NCBI GenBank assembly: GCA_025765595.1
Contig: JAIVFH010000051.1
Coordinates: forward strand, 1-64,000
From: Obelidium mucronatum
Taxonomy: Eukaryota > Chytridiomycota > Chytridiomycetes > Chytridiales > Chytriomycetaceae
DNA: 64,000 bases
Direction of reading: 5' to 3'
Below, piece after piece: positions 46,825 to 59,318 of this stretch. Below the pieces are notes generated by a model. The model had not been told where the DNA came from. It worked only from the letters and a program-made list of their open reading frames with translations, and did no database searches. The position numbers and the translations under genes were made by a program. Numbering within the stretch: position 1 is the first letter of the stretch; the number at the start of each line of letters is the position of its first letter.

Positions 46825-47588
46825 ATGGCTTTGACGTTCAAAACTCTGATCTCATCTTCAGCGCTCGCAGGCAGCTTCTTCTTCATTGGAGACACATCGG
46901 CACAGATCTTGACGGGAAAAGTGAAGCTTCCATCACGAAACAGGAGCTTCGAGAGCTCTGATTCGAAATCAGATATTTTGATGGATCTCAAGGAGAGCAT
47001 ATCATCATGGGACAGCGAACGAACATTGAAAATGAGTTGAGTGACTTGTCTTTCAACTTGGTTGTAGTGTTGACAAGGCACTACTTTCGTTTGATCTCAT
47101 CAATCGCCAAATCTGTGATCATCAAAAACACCAACGTACATTCGAACCCATCAAAAAAAAAAAAAATAGCTGCGTTTGGATTTGGCGTAAACGGATGGTA
47201 TTTTGTTTCAGCTTTCCATGTCCTGGATAAAGTTGTTGGACCCTCAAAGACATTCAAACTTGCTGCAACGAAATCTGTCTTGAATCAACTTATATTTTCG
47301 CCACCCTATTTGTGCGCCTTTCTTTATTATTCCGCTGCGTATGTGCATCCGCCCCAAGCTGGCCAGACAACTGTAACTCCAATGGATTCCGTTGTTCGAA
47401 AATTCCCGGGCTTGTACGCAAGTGCTTGGGCGGTTTGGCCGGCCGTGAATTTGATCACTTTTCGTTATGTTCCTGCTGGATTGGCGAGAGTTGCGTTTTT
47501 GAATGGCATGGGAATTGGCTGGACGGCATACATTGCCAAAATTGGAGCTGACGCCGCAATGGTGGCTGATAATGAATATGCGCTGTAA
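46825..47588 (+). CDS. Mpv17/PMP22-family membrane protein, copy 2
   Basis: Exons 46825-47035 and 47170-47588 give 209 residues. Contains GDTSAQILTGK, DSERTLKMT, then FGFGVNGWYFVSAFHVLDKVVGP and VVRKFPGLYASAWAVWPAVNLITFRYVP, and ends NEYAL. The intron follows AAAATGA and starts gttgag, exactly as in the other copies. Closest to copy 3. Confidence 0.9.
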
Positions 47589-47643
47589 ATATATTGGATT
47601 TTTGGGTAAAGACGCGTTTACGCCTTTTATTGGTTTTTCAGCT

Positions 47644-47645
<2 letters not shown>

Positions 47646-47682
<37 letters not shown>
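47646..47682 (+). repeat. Poly-T tract of 37 nt between Mpv17 copies 2 and 3
   Basis: An uninterrupted run of 37 T about 87 bp upstream of the copy 3 start codon. It may serve as a promoter-like poly(dT) element or be slippage-prone filler. Confidence 0.9.
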
Positions 47683-47683
<1 letters not shown>

Positions 47684-47768
47684 GTTGTTGTCAAGCCTTA
47701 TGGTTTCGGATTCTTTCGGATGTGGCAAGGAAAAAACAAAAAAAACTCGGAACGTCAAAAAAGGGGAG

Positions 47769-48472
47769 ATGGCCTTATCATTCAAGAGTCTGCTTTCAGC
47801 ATCAACCCTTGCAGGATCGTTCTTCTTTATTGGCGATACAATCGCTCAGATAATGACAGGAAAGCTGAAGCTACCGCCCAGTCTGACTGAGAAGTCCAAC
47901 AAACCACTATTGGAATCCTTGAAAGTCGAACTGCCCACAGCCATTTCCACTTGGGACCATGAGCGAACTTTAAAAATGAGTTGAGTGACGGTTTCTCTTG
48001 TCTTTGTTCTGGGACGGAGTTGACTCAACAAATTCTACACAAACTCCGAATTACAAATTCTATTGCCACAGCTGCTTTCGGATTCACAGTAAACGGATGG
48101 TACTTTTACGCTGGATTCCACGTTCTTGATCGCCTGATTGGTCCTTCTAAAAGTTTCAAATTGGCAGCAACCAAAGCCGTCATGAGCCAGCTCTTTTTCT
48201 CGCCTCCGTATTTATCTGCATTTCTGTATTATTCCGCTGCTTATATAAACCCTCCCAAACCGGGGTTCACTCCGATGGATTCCGTGATTGAAAAGTTCCC
48301 ACAGCTTTATGCGAGCGCATGGGCGATCTGGCCTGCAGTTAACCTGATAACATTCAGGTATTTACCGCCTGGTCTTGCGCGAGTTGCTTTTCTGAACGTA
48401 ATGGGAATTGGGTGGAATGCGTACATGGCAAAGTTGGGGACACAGACTTTCGACGATGAGTATGCGTTATAG
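47769..48472 (+). CDS. Mpv17/PMP22-family membrane protein, copy 3
   Basis: Exons 47769-47979 and 48072-48472 give 203 residues. It carries GDTIAQIMTGKLKL, DHERTLKMT, GFTVNGWYFYAGFHVLDRLIGP, KAVMSQLFFSPPYLSAFL and VIEKFPQLYASAWAIWPAVNLITFRYLP, and ends DDEYAL. Very similar to copy 2 in protein, with the same intron site, and apparently intact. Confidence 0.9.
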
Positions 48473-48614
48473 AAGAAAAAGTAGAAATGAACAGAATTGA
48501 AGCATCAAAACAGGTGCACAATTCCTACTCCTCATAAACAATTACCAAACTGATTTATCGTTTGGCCCCAAAAACTGGCACTCAATTTCCACTTCGATTG
48601 ACAACTTTAAGTCT

Positions 48615-49334
48615 ATGACCAAAATGTATCCTTCTATTCGTATGCTTGGCTATTCGTCTGCTATTGCTGCATCCTTTTTCTTTGTGGGCGATGCCTCTGC
48701 ACAAGTGTTATCAGGAACAATCTCAGTCCCTTCGCAATTCAACCCATCTACGTGGAACTTTCCGAACCGAACTCAAACATTTTCAATGGAACTACGGAGA
48801 GCTGTGCAAACCTGGGATTACGAGCGAACGTTGAAAATGAGTTGAGTTTGTACTTGCATTTTTTGACAGCACATTGAAAGGTAACTATTCTCGAACGACT
48901 TAGCTGCTTTCGGAGCGGGCTTCCATGGATTCTTTTTCCTTTCAAGCTTTCGATTCTTGGATAAAAGAATTGGCTACAACAGAGTTTTCCATGTCGCTGC
49001 GACAAAGGCTGTGCTTAATCAAATAGTCTTTGCGCCAATATACCTTTCAGCCTTTCTCTATTATCAGTCTACATTCGTCACTTCATATGCCGGTGTCAAT
49101 ACGGGTTCCCCAACGGAATTTGTTTCTCAAAACTTTCTTGGGCTCTATTCAAAAGCGTGGCTTTATTGGCCTATCGTAAATTGTATTTCCTTCCGTTTTG
49201 TTCCTGCTGGTGTACCTCGATTGGTTTTTTTGGCTCCATTTTGGGCGGCTTGGATTGCTAGAATTGGGACACAGCCATCAACAGAATCATCTTCCAGTCT
49301 CGAGTTTGGGCGCCTTGACATACAATCGCTGTGA
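48615..49334 (+). CDS. Mpv17/PMP22-family membrane protein, copy 4, divergent
   Basis: Exon 48615-48840 and a second exon starting near 48906 give about 218 residues. It has GDASAQVLSG, DYERTLKMT, GAGFHGFFFLSSFRFLDKRIGY and NFLGLYSKAWLYWPIVNCISFRFVP. The Mpv17 signature is weaker than in copies 1-3 (YWP-VN instead of VWPAVN). It ends in a Ser-rich tail. The intron position and donor (ATGA|gttgag) are shared. Probably the oldest duplicate. Confidence 0.85.
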
Positions 49335-49652
49335 CGGAACGTTTATATCAATTAGCAAGTCTTTTTTCTATTGTACCTCATATTCATCAATGGACCAATT
49401 AAGCTGAATCTTAACTGTCTCCATTTTTAACTGCAAGCCCTCATATTTCTGAGAAGTATGACTGCGCCAACTCCACGCCTATCAATCAAATGGACCAATA
49501 ATTTGGATTATCGAAATAAGATATGATGGTCGTTCTGGACATAATGAAACTGTGCGTGTGGCACATTCAATTCTGAAACCGAAAAAAATTCTGGGAGTAT
49601 AAAACCTGGCATGCAAAAGCCGAGAGTTTCAAGTCCTTATCGCAAAAAGCTC
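49335..49652. promoter_or_regulatory. Intergenic region with TATA box for the FAAL-like gene
   Basis: The 318-bp gap contains TATAAAA at 49598-49604, 49 bp upstream of the FAAL-like start codon. This is one of the clearer TATA boxes in the window. No gene is seen in the gap. Confidence 0.55.
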
Positions 49653-52600
49653 ATGTCTACAGATTCTCTCTTTTCTCGTTTGGAAGCCTTTCCGTCTGAT
49701 ATTCCTTTCATGGTAAAGGCAATGACCAATATCCAAAATGCTAAATCATCAGCCTTTTCGAACTCAGAATTGGATTAATGAGCAAGGAAAGAATACCGTC
49801 AGTCTTACGTTCGGAGACTTCTCGGCCCAAGTGCAGTTGTATGCAAAAGTTCTGATGAGCCATCAAGAACTGAAATTGACCAAGGGAGATTCTGCCGTGC
49901 TCATGTTTGAACCAGGAATCCAGTTTTATGTGACGATTCTAGCCTGTTTTTACGCGGGTATGCGTTTCATCACTCAATAACTTCCAAATAACTCACCCAG
50001 TCTTTTAGGCATCATTGTGGTTCCAATCTACCCACCGTTTCCGCCAAATAAGGCATCTGAAATGGAGAAAGTGCGTCGCATTTTAAGCGACTTTCTGCCT
50101 GGCCTCCCATTGGGGAAGAAGATGATTATCCTCTGCTCAAAACTCATTTCGTCTTCCATCGAAATGGCAAAAATGACTCAAATTTTTTCCGGAGATCCAG
50201 TGTGGAAATGGGTACAGTCGCAAAAGTTTCTGAACATTGACAGCTTTGTGAAGGAGTCAGCTATATCCGAACTCTCGTTTGTTCTCCCCCCACCGCCTTG
50301 CGCAGACGATATTGCGTTTATTCAGTATACTAGGTTTTTTATCCATATTTTATTTTACATACATATTTTGACAACTATAACTGTTCTAGTGGATCAACAG
50401 GACAACCAAAAGGCGTCATCAACAAATACTGCCATGTCTTGGAAAACTTGTCGACAAATGAACTCTGTCTCGGATGCTAAACTGTTTAGACCGGATGGCA
50501 AACGAGAGCGTCTACTCAGCTGGCTGCCCCAGGTGAATGTCGTTGATTTGCGTTTGACGTTTCTAGTGAGTTGATTTGACCACCTCATAGTACCATGATT
50601 ACGGCTTGATAGGCGTGTTCCTATTTCATGGAATTTATGCTGGCGCCGAGTTGAATCTCATGTCTCCATTCACATTTATCCAGAAACCTTTGCTTTGGAT
50701 GGAGAAGGTTTCTGAATTGGTAAGTTCTTGTGTCGCATGATACAATCAACGTTTGGTCTAACTTGGATTTTAAAAACTCCAAAGAGGATCACAGCCACGG
50801 CATCACCCAATTTTGGTTTCGCTCTGGCTCTCAAAAAGTCAAAAGAGTCACAGGCCTCAGGGGTTATGCTGAAATTGGACCTGAGCTCGCTGAGATTTCT
50901 TTCTTGTGGAGCTGAACCAATTCAAGCCCCGATGATTTCGGACTTTATGGCCTTCTTCAACGGACATGGACTTGGTACAGTCTTTTCGCCGTGTTATGGG
51001 TAAATTTTGGACAACTTTACTCCATAGTCATTGATTTGGTTAACTTTGTGTAGATTGGCAGAACATGTGTTGGGAGCCACGTCTGCATTTCCTGGAGTGG
51101 ATATGAAAGTTCAAGACAACCGAGTTTCATGCGGAACCCCATTACCAGGAGTGACACTGCGAATTGTTGATCATGAGTCGCTTCGCGAAGTTCCCGATGG
51201 AGAAACGGGAGAAATTTGGATTGATGGCGATTCCAAGTCAGGTGGGTATTGGAATAATCCGGAACTGACTTCCGAAACTTTCCACGCGGAGCTCGAGGCA
51301 TGCCCAGGAAAAAAGTTTCTTAGAACTGGCGATTTGGGATTTTTGAAAGACGGAGAGATTTATGTCTCTGGCCGTCTCAAAGACGTGGTGATTGTTCAAG
51401 GCCGAAATTTCTTTGCCAATGACATTGAACATGCTGCACTTGTATCCCAAGGCAAAATGCTTCGTCCGGGATCTATTGCGGCCTTTTCTGTTGACTCCAA
51501 GGACCCAAGTTCGCCCGAGCACCTTGTTATTGTGGTTGAAGTCAAAGATTCCTTGATGAAGGCTTCAGCCCAAACCCTCCTTGAAGTGGCCGCTGGAATC
51601 ACAAAGGACGTGTCTACGATCATGGGAATATCTCCATCTTTTGTGGTTCTTGTGAAACCAAAGTCTGTTCCAAAAACCACCAGTGGCAAGATAATGAGGC
51701 GAGCAACTCGTGAACTTTACCAGGAAAACAAACTCGCGTCAGTTTACACGTTCCCACAACATATAAGCGTTACTGGAAATGCTTCAAAGTCAAAAACGGG
51801 AATCATACAAAAAATGCGCAGCTTCTTTCAAACGACATCATCTCCAATCAAGCGAAATGATTCAGCCGTCAACTTTGTGAGCCAGAACCCTGGCGACTCC
51901 GATGCTTCTGTGACGTTCATATCCCAAGTAGAAATGTGCTCTATCGAAAAGCAAGTAGCATCAGTGTGGTCAAACGTTTTGGGTATTCCAACGACAAGTA
52001 TCTCTAGCGACTCCGACTTTTTCGCACTCGGCGGCACTTCTATGCAAGCCATCATGGTTCTTAACAAGCTAAATCAAGATTATTCTCCTGGGTTTGAAGG
52101 GATCACAATCCTGATGTTTGCTGCACGGCCTACTGTTTCTGGTCTTGCGGATTTATGGACGGTTGCTCCAATGTCACGAGTGGCTGAGTCTGCCCTGACA
52201 AAGGAAGAGGCCCTGAAGGAGTATTTTGATGAGATTGAATCCCTTGACGATATGATTATTAACGCGGATGGCGCCGCTGTGCCATTTGACATTTCACGCA
52301 TTGCAGGAAATTCATCTACGATTTTGTTGACTGGAGCAAATGGGTTTGTTGGAAGCGGGATCTACTACAGCTTCAAGAAACATAATTCAAGTGTCAGAGT
52401 GATTTGCCATGTTCGTGCAAAAACAAAAGAGCTTGGTGCTATAAGAGTGAAGGAAGCTGTGGCATTTTATCATGGGGAGTGGAATGCAGCGTGGCCAGAG
52501 CCGGAAGTGGTTGTGGGCGATATTGCTGAACCACAACTGGGTGTTAGTGTTGACGACTGGGAATTTTTGGCAACGGCGGTTGACTTGATAATCCATAATG

Positions 52601-53545
52601 CTGCCAAAGTGAGTGATTTTCGTACTTTTTAAGTCTTTATTGTACTAATCAGATTCACATCAGGTTGATTTTGTGCTCCCTTATCAATCTCTTCGCAAAA
52701 CCAATGTGGTTAGCACTGTTGAAGTGCTACGGTTGGCTTCAGTCACGAAAGTGAAAGGCGTTGTCTTTATGTCTTCGGCCTCTGCTGTTCAACCAAAGAG
52801 CTCGGCTTTTGCAAACGGCACTCCTGAAGATGTTGCCTTAGAAAACCTCGCAGGCGATTTCTTCTTTGGTTATGGACAAACAAAGAATATATCAGAAGTT
52901 CTTTGTCAAAAAGCTCGGACAAGGGGGATTCCTACTGTGTCTATTCGCGTCGGTTTTGTGGGGGGCAGCTCCCAAACTTTTGGTAAGTGCTATAGTTTCA
53001 GGGAAGGTTGTTATCCTTAACCCGCACGAATTGTAGTCACAAATTATGACATGACTTGGGACTTCATCAAAACAATGAAAGAGAAGCAAATATCTTTGAT
53101 AGACAATAGCTTCATTCAAATCACACCTGTTGATTTCTTGGCTGATAGTATTACGGCGTTATGCCTCACACCTGAGTTTTGGGGGAAACCATGCGTGCAT
53201 TTGTGTCCAGCCATTGAAACTTGTATTTCGTGGACGCAACTTTCTCGCTTACTCAAGCTGTCAGACTCGAGGAATCGCTCAATGCCAGCTGACGTGTTTA
53301 CAACTATCATGATGCGAGAATGCAAAGACCCAAGATCACCACTCTTTCCCTTTTCAGAAGCAATTGAAGCCATGGCTGTCACAAAATTCAAGCAGTCGTG
53401 GCTTGTTCCTTCAGATATTCTCAATCAATCACAACGCATTCCAAATGCCACTGATCTCTGGGTGGGTTACTTGACGCACTTCTTTTCCAGTATGGAAACC
53501 CCCGATACGACTTCCAAAAATCTTCCCATTCAAACTCCTCTTTAA
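49653..53545 (+). CDS. FAAL-type adenylation / acyl-carrier / thioester-reductase protein
   Basis: Nine exons: 49653-49712, 49753-49957, 50009-50333, 50390-50532, 50591-50719, 50785-50999, 51054-52608, 52664-52982 and 53037-53545. The adenylation domain shows YTSGSTGQPKGV, LSWLPQ-YHDYGLIG, SCGAEPI, YGLAE and RTGDLGFLKDGEIYVSGRLKD with GRNFFANDIE, a set closest to fatty-acyl-AMP ligases. A carrier domain follows with FFALGGTSMQAI, whose Ser would take phosphopantetheine. Then comes a short-chain reductase-like thioester-reductase domain with LLTGANGFVGSGIY and catalytic YGQTK. Such A-ACP-R proteins activate an acid, load it, and release it reductively as an aldehyde or alcohol using NAD(P)H. 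Exon 4 contains one extra base (frame change near 50458, in AAA). Substrate and product are unknown. Confidence 0.85.
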
Positions 53546-53964
53546 TTGTTTCCCTGATTGCTGCCCAAAACAAAAAATACTTTTGGATCGCTTAGGATAT
53601 CAGTTCCAATAAAATGCAAATAATGCTGGATTACAGGAGCAGTTGGTTGTTATTGAATCATCCCAATAATTCTGCTATACGAATGGTCGCGGCGGCCACA
53701 CAGAAATTGTCGGCATCTTACTAGAGGTCTCCGCTGCCGCATACGATCGTAGTTCATGCAGGGTGTCATTCAGATTTTATCATTTTGAAGGAATTCCAAC
53801 CGTTTTTTGATCTTTGTAGCACATGAGGAAATCGGTTAGGTTGAGATGAAGTGTGAATTGAAATAGAATGAGGCTCTACGTTGCTACACTTCCTTTTGAA
53901 ATTTTTCCCACTCAAAGACCTATCGTCACTTCCTCGACCTATCCCCAAAACCCTACTGCTAGTG
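53546..53964. other. Gene-free spacer
   Basis: About 420 bp between the FAAL-like stop codon and tRNA-Arg, AT-rich with a polyadenylation-like AATAAAA (about 53609). No gene is recognised. Confidence 0.5.
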
Positions 53965-54036
53965 CGATCAGAGTGGGGATTGAACCCACGACCCTCAGAT
54001 TCGAAGACTGATGCGCTGCCACTGCGCTATCCGACC
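53965..54036 (-). tRNA. tRNA-Arg (anticodon TCG)
   Basis: A 72-nt cloverleaf with acceptor GGTCGGA/TCTGATC (wobble pairs), D-arm GCGC/GCGC, anticodon loop CTTCGAA (TCG) and T-arm GTGGG-TTCAATC-CCCAC. The anticodon stem TCAGT/TCTGA has one T-T mismatch next to the loop. A and B boxes are present; no intron. Confidence 0.85.
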
Positions 54037-54213
54037 GCTGCTCTTTTGATTGATCACTAATTAATAATATTGTAGTAAACAGATAGCTTTCACACATATT
54101 TTTAAGAAACTCGGTGGTTTTTCGAGGCATTCTAGAGTGGAGAAAACTTTCGAAACCCTGAAAACTGTGCTCGCCATCAAGGCGTTCAAGAAAAATGAGG
54201 GAAACTTGCAAAT

Positions 54214-54471
54214 ATGCCTGAAAATAAAGCATTGACGTTCAGCCCAAAGGATAAAGACTTTGTTCAGATGGCCACCGACCGCATTCGTTCATTCATTACT
54301 ATCGCTCGTCAATTCACAACAAGCTTGAAGACTGTGAATGCAGAACGCGAAGGATTTCTCCAAGAAAAGTATCACCCGTGGGACTTTGAAGAATTGACAG
54401 GTTCTGACAGTGATAAAAGCGCGATTAAAAAGGAAAAGGAGAATTACACGCAGAAACTGGAACAGGAATAA
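54214..54471 (+). CDS. Small hypothetical protein, 85 residues
   Basis: An uninterrupted ORF of 85 codons beginning MPENKALTFSPKDKDFVQ. It is predicted to be helical, with a central KYHPWDFEEL and a Lys/Glu-rich end. No signal peptide, transmembrane segment or cysteine. I do not recognise a family. Composition and position support a small housekeeping-type protein. Confidence 0.55.
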   Translation: MPENKALTFSPKDKDFVQMATDRIRSFITIARQFTTSLKTVNAEREGFLQEKYHPWDFEELTGSDSDKSAIKKEKENYTQKLEQE

Positions 54472-54603
54472 CTTTTTGGGTTAACCAGTTACACTTTCCA
54501 TTCAAAAAATAAATCGCTCAATAAAATATCCCATTATATCCGGTTTTATTATGCAATTACTCCCTTTGTTAATTAGATGATAGACCCTGCCTGCCTGCCT
54601 GAA

Positions 54604-55354
54604 CTAGCTGCTCCAACTCTGAAATGGCGTTTGAGTCCGGATCCTCAATATGCACGCTTTGCCTCCTTCGGCCACTTTCAAAACGGCCGCTTCAAGAACG
54701 CTGAGATGCGAATCCGAATGATTTGCACTAATGATTCGCACCGCCATACAGAGATTCAAGAAATAGTCAATATTCCGACCCGATGGCCCCTTTGACACGA
54801 CAATCTGCTGAGCAAGTTCGTGACACCCCACCGGCCCCAAAAACGCCTCATTGTCCGTGGTTCCAATGTACACGTGGGCAGTTGTCAGAAACGCGTCATC
54901 CGCTGCAAACACCTTGACGGTCAATGAGGAATATCCATTCTTTTCGCGGTGGTCCAAATGCGCCACGACTTGCGCCACTTGGCTTTCCCTGAGTTTGTAC
55001 GCGACGCCAAAACACTTTTCGTCTTTGGGAATTGCATCGAATATTGTGTCGTCGAGGTGTCGCCACTTGGCCTCAAACTCGTTGCTTCCGATCAGCGTCA
55101 CGACTCGGCCTGGCTGTGACGGCGTTCCTCGGTGATCATGCGACCCCTGATTGGATGAGGATAAAGGCAGTTAAATCATGAAGAGATCGAACGTGGACCC
55201 CTCAAACCTGCCAGAAGCGGCGATGCATTGATCGCACATAGCTCACAACCCGTCTTTCGTAAGGAAAGTCTACTTTCCAGATCAGAGACCCGTAGCCGAA
55301 AACCCAAAAGCCAGGTTCTCCGTTGTCGTTGGTGGAAATTGGTTGGGTGATCAT
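54604..55354 (-). CDS. ChaC-type gamma-glutamylcyclotransferase
   Basis: Exons 55208-55354 and 54604-55146 (61-nt intron) give 229 residues from ATG 55352-55354. Signature motifs: [38 protein letters not shown] and [13 protein letters not shown], which carries the catalytic Glu of the ChaC family. The enzyme splits glutathione into 5-oxoproline and Cys-Gly in the cytosol. The C-terminal half after [15 protein letters not shown] agrees with ChaC2-like proteins. Confidence 0.95.
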
Positions 55355-55499
55355 CCCGTGCAAGTGACATCTGATTTAAAATAATAATAACAATATAAAT
55401 ATATGTATATTTGTATGGACTTCAACGAGCTAGTATTTTGATAAGTTATGATTTGAAAAAGCAAGATCTTGAGTTTACAAAAACAAAACCTCATCAGAA

Positions 55500-57388
55500 A
55501 TGCCACTGACAAAAGACCTCATGGATCGACTGCATTCACTCGCAGAACATTGGCTCACTGTTGGAGCATGCGCCAGAAGGAATCCTGCTGCTATCAATCA
55601 TCAACTTGGCAATCGGAGTCTCACTGCCAGTTCAAATAATTGGCTGTCTAATTTACGCTGCCGTGTTTACTTGGATGGTGATCAAGAGATCTGACCAGAG
55701 GAACTTGGAAATGTTTGTGCGTCAGTTAACTTTAATCAGTTGTACTAACAGTGCCATGTGTGTGTGGTGAAAACAGGCAACACGATAACATCAAACATCA
55801 GAAAGCTGCTGGATGGACTATCGTCAGTCTCCTTGCTTCTGTCTTTATCCCTCTTTCATTCAAGTATTTGTTCCTTGCTATGGACTTTCTTATCGCTGGA
55901 ATCTTGCCGTTATTACAAGTGAGTGGCTCTGACCGCTTATCCAAATCAGTTCATCATTATCAACTGAGAAACTGAATGTGCCACCTCTCCCTTCCTAAGG
56001 TTATCGAAATATTTTCGGTTATTCACGTGCTTTTAATGATTGTACCCGGCTCGAAAGTGACTGGATATGTCTGCTCTTTTGATGGGAAACCGCTTGAATA
56101 CACATTGAATGGACTCAATGTCCTCATCGTAACCGCAGCTTTTTACGGCTTCCTTGTGCATACTGGAGTTAAAGATGCAACTTACTTGGCTTCTCATTTC
56201 ATCGAATGTTGGTTTTGGGCGGCTGTTATTGGTCTCTCTCTGGCTTATGGTTGGTGTTTATTTTTTGAGTTTTCCCTACACAGACTTCTGATCGAAGCGC
56301 GTTACTAGCTGCTGATTCCGCGGCACAGAAAATCAAACCTATTGATTCAAAATACCAACGCTGCTTGACTCGTGACCAACTGTCCTTTGCAACACAGAAG
56401 GATGATGGGTCAATTGATGTGGAGCCATTGCTGGCCAAATTACCTACCAACAACAATAGCATTTGGGCATTGGAATACTTTAATGGATCGTTTTTCAACC
56501 CGCGTCTTTTCAATGTGGATGTCAAAATGGCTCTTTACTGTCTCGGTGCAGTAATGCTTCAACTCAATATCCTCTCGATGGTGGCTCTGCATCTTCACAG
56601 CAACGGTGGTGTATTAGCAAACGCGGCCCTTGTATATGCTTCGTTATTTACTTGGTTCTTGATTGAGTACAGGTATTGTTCACGAATTCGCGATTTCCCG
56701 CTTTTTTTTTTGATTTGATTGGTTGAATATCAACTTTGTCTTCAACAACAGTTATTTTGAAAAAGTACACCTCTACACGTACGATCTATTTTGCGAAAAA
56801 GTCGGTGCAAAGTTAATTTTCGGTTGCCTCGGATTCTATCCATACCTCTACTGCACTGGAGGAATGGTTCTCTCTCATTTCGCACCCCACCAGAACCCCG
56901 AGCTATATCCCTCCGATCTTTCCATCATCTCGTCACTCTTGATTTCAATCCTTTTTTTCTGTGGCTGGACTCTAACACGCGGCGCCAACATGCAAAAGTT
57001 TTACTTTAAACTGGATCCTACTGCAACCACAGTTTTTTTCGGTCTGGTGCCTCAACAAACGATTCCTGGGTCTCGGATTTTGTATTCTGGATTCTGGGGT
57101 GTGTCTCGACATGTCAACTACCTTGGTGAGATCCTTCAAGGTGTTGCGTTGGCGCTTCCTGGGTTTTTGGTCTTGTCAGCAGCTGTTGCTGCTGCTACTG
57201 TTGTCGATGGAGGTGGCGGGGTTTCAGGGTGGTTGGCTTGGGTTCCTTGGATTTATCCATTGTACTACGTTTGCTTATTTGTTCCCAGGGAGAGAGACGA
57301 TCATGTGATTTGCAGCAAGAAATACGGAGATACCTGGGTTGAATACTGCAAGCGTGTTCCTTACCGGATCGTTCCTTTTATATACTAA
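55500..57388 (+). CDS. ERG4/ERG24-family sterol reductase
   Basis: ATG 55500; introns near 55725-55776, 55920-55999, about 56252-56310 and 56674-56752. An integral ER-membrane enzyme with about eight or nine hydrophobic segments. Motifs: HTGVKDATYLASHFIECW, FFNPRLFNVDVK (an L/F-NPR variant), GFWGVSRHVNYLGE, and the C-terminal NADPH-site block DDHVICSKKYGDTWVEYC-KRVPYRIVPFIY. This family reduces C14, C7 or C24(28) double bonds in sterol synthesis. ERG24/DHCR-like branches look most similar, but the exact bond is not certain. The N-terminal reading changes by one base in AAAA near 55512. Confidence 0.85.
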
Positions 57389-57530
57389 ACTTTCGAATAA
57401 AGAGGTTGTGTAACATTTTTTTTTGGTTTATTTGTCTCGGAATCTTCTTGTTATCAAATATCAACAAAGATGAAATATAAAATAAAATAAAAATAAAACT
57501 AAAGAGAAATTCAGGTAGCATCACCTTTTC

Positions 57531-59202
57531 TCAGTTTGTTTTGGATACTTGTACCTCAGAATCTACCAATATTTCACAACTACACTTGTCAGCTCTGACG
57601 ACCAGCGCGCAGTTGGAGTCCACACCCAAAGCCTGTGCAGTCAGAGCAGCCAACGGACAGCCAGGGTCAAGCATCGAGTCTACGTCATTTGTAAGGAAAC
57701 AGTCGTTGCTGAGGCCAGAAGTACTGCGCGCAAAGCCCTCAGGGAGGTGCAGTGACAGTTTCGTGAGGACGACACTATCGAGGTCAGGCGCAACTGCTGT
57801 CTTGAACGCAGCCAAGAGATTTCCAACAACGGGGTCAATACCGGCAAGCACAGCAGGAAGCGTCTGCAAGACAATCGCGATCATATTGCTGTCATGGGAA
57901 ACATGAAGCAGTGGCATTTCCCTTTCTTCGTCATCCTTCCTATTGAGAGTTTTGAAAGACATTTCCGCCCAGCGTTGCTCGTGTTCACTCACGACGCTCG
58001 TGAGAGAAAAAACTGCTGGGATGACACATGAATAACTGACAATATCATGAATATTCCCATCGCTTGTACCCGCACAAAGACAAACGGGTCTTTGATGGGT
58101 GTCCAATCGAACCATAAGGATAGAAAGGCCCGTATGAAAAAAAGTAATTTTTTCACGGAATTTGGACGGAATTTCAGTAGATTTGCACAGAGTCTGAACT
58201 TCATCAAACAGAAACACCAGGGGCGCGTCAGATCTGACCCCAAACGCAAGGTCCGTCAGTCGCATAAATTCTTTCATAACATGGTCGGTTGAAGACACCC
58301 ACACAGAATCAAGCCATTCCTTGAACTTATGTTGGCCAGTCTCAACCTGTGCATTACATGGAAACTCTCGGAATTGAAAATGAATTCCATCCACTTCGCA
58401 CCCTGCAAACATCCGACACAGAAAAAAAACCATGAGCTGTTTCAGAAAGGAGTCTGCCTCAAATACACTTGTAATCTGAATCAAATGCTTCGAGAAATCA
58501 AAGGACAGGACACGGCCAATAGCGGCGGCTTTTACGAGATCAGGGCATTTCAGAGAAAGTCCAAGCCGCTGGGATCCAACGCACTTCAAAAAAAATGTTT
58601 TCCCGGTTCCTTGACTCGAACAGACAATCAAAGGACGATACTTCTGCCAGCGACGTCGCTCGCTGAGGATGTCATTCATTTCCTGAATAGTAATCTTATC
58701 TCGACCCAGCAATGAAATGTTCTCATTGAACTCATATTCAGAAGAACCAGTGAAGAACGGAAATTCCAATTTGTAGCTGGCAGGATCAAACGGCGGCCCA
58801 GAATCTGCTGCTTTGAAGCCCTGTGTTTAGTAAAAATCAGCAGACCAAAGAGACTTTCCACTTACGCTTCTCCACTTTGATGACTAGTGCACACTTTGAG
58901 TCAACACCCAGAGTTAGCGCAGTCAGAGCAGCCAGCGGACAGCCAGGGTCCAGCATTGAGTCCGCCTCATCAACCGTAAAGAAACAGTCTTCGCTGAGGC
59001 CACAGCTGCTGCGCGAAACACCCGCAGGGAGGTGAAGAGACAGTTTGATGAGAGAGACACTGTCGAGGTCAGGCGCAACTGCAGTCTTGTACGCAGCCAC
59101 CAGATTTCCAACAACGGGTTCGATGCCTACAAGCACGGCGGGAAGATTCTCCTGCAGAATCGGGATCGTGTTTTTTCCGTGGGAAACCCAAACACGGGAC
59201 AT
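57531..59202 (-). CDS. Crinkler (CRN)-like protein 1, header plus P-loop NTPase
   Basis: Exon 1 (about 58868-59202, ATG 59200-59202) encodes the CRN-like header (VWVSHGKNTIPILQ ... LHLPAGVSRSS ... MLDPGCPLAAL ... CALVIKVEK). A short intron leads into exon 2, about 58810-57531, with a P-loop GTGKTFFLKC and Walker B VFLFDEVQ. At its C-terminus a second copy of the header module reappears (VGNLLAAFKTAVAPDLDSVV ... MLDPGCPLAAL). CRN proteins combine a ubiquitin-like header with NTPase and often nuclease effector domains and are known in oomycetes and some fungi. A nuclease domain is not apparent here. Role in host or inter-cell conflict is inference. Confidence 0.75.
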
Positions 59203-59318
59203 TATTGTGGAAATTGTTTGTGAAATAAAAAAGAAAGAGAAACACATTATTGCTCTATATCTCAAGACATCCAAATAAAAAAAATAAAAAAGAACACCAT
59301 CTCAGTTGTCATGGCTTA

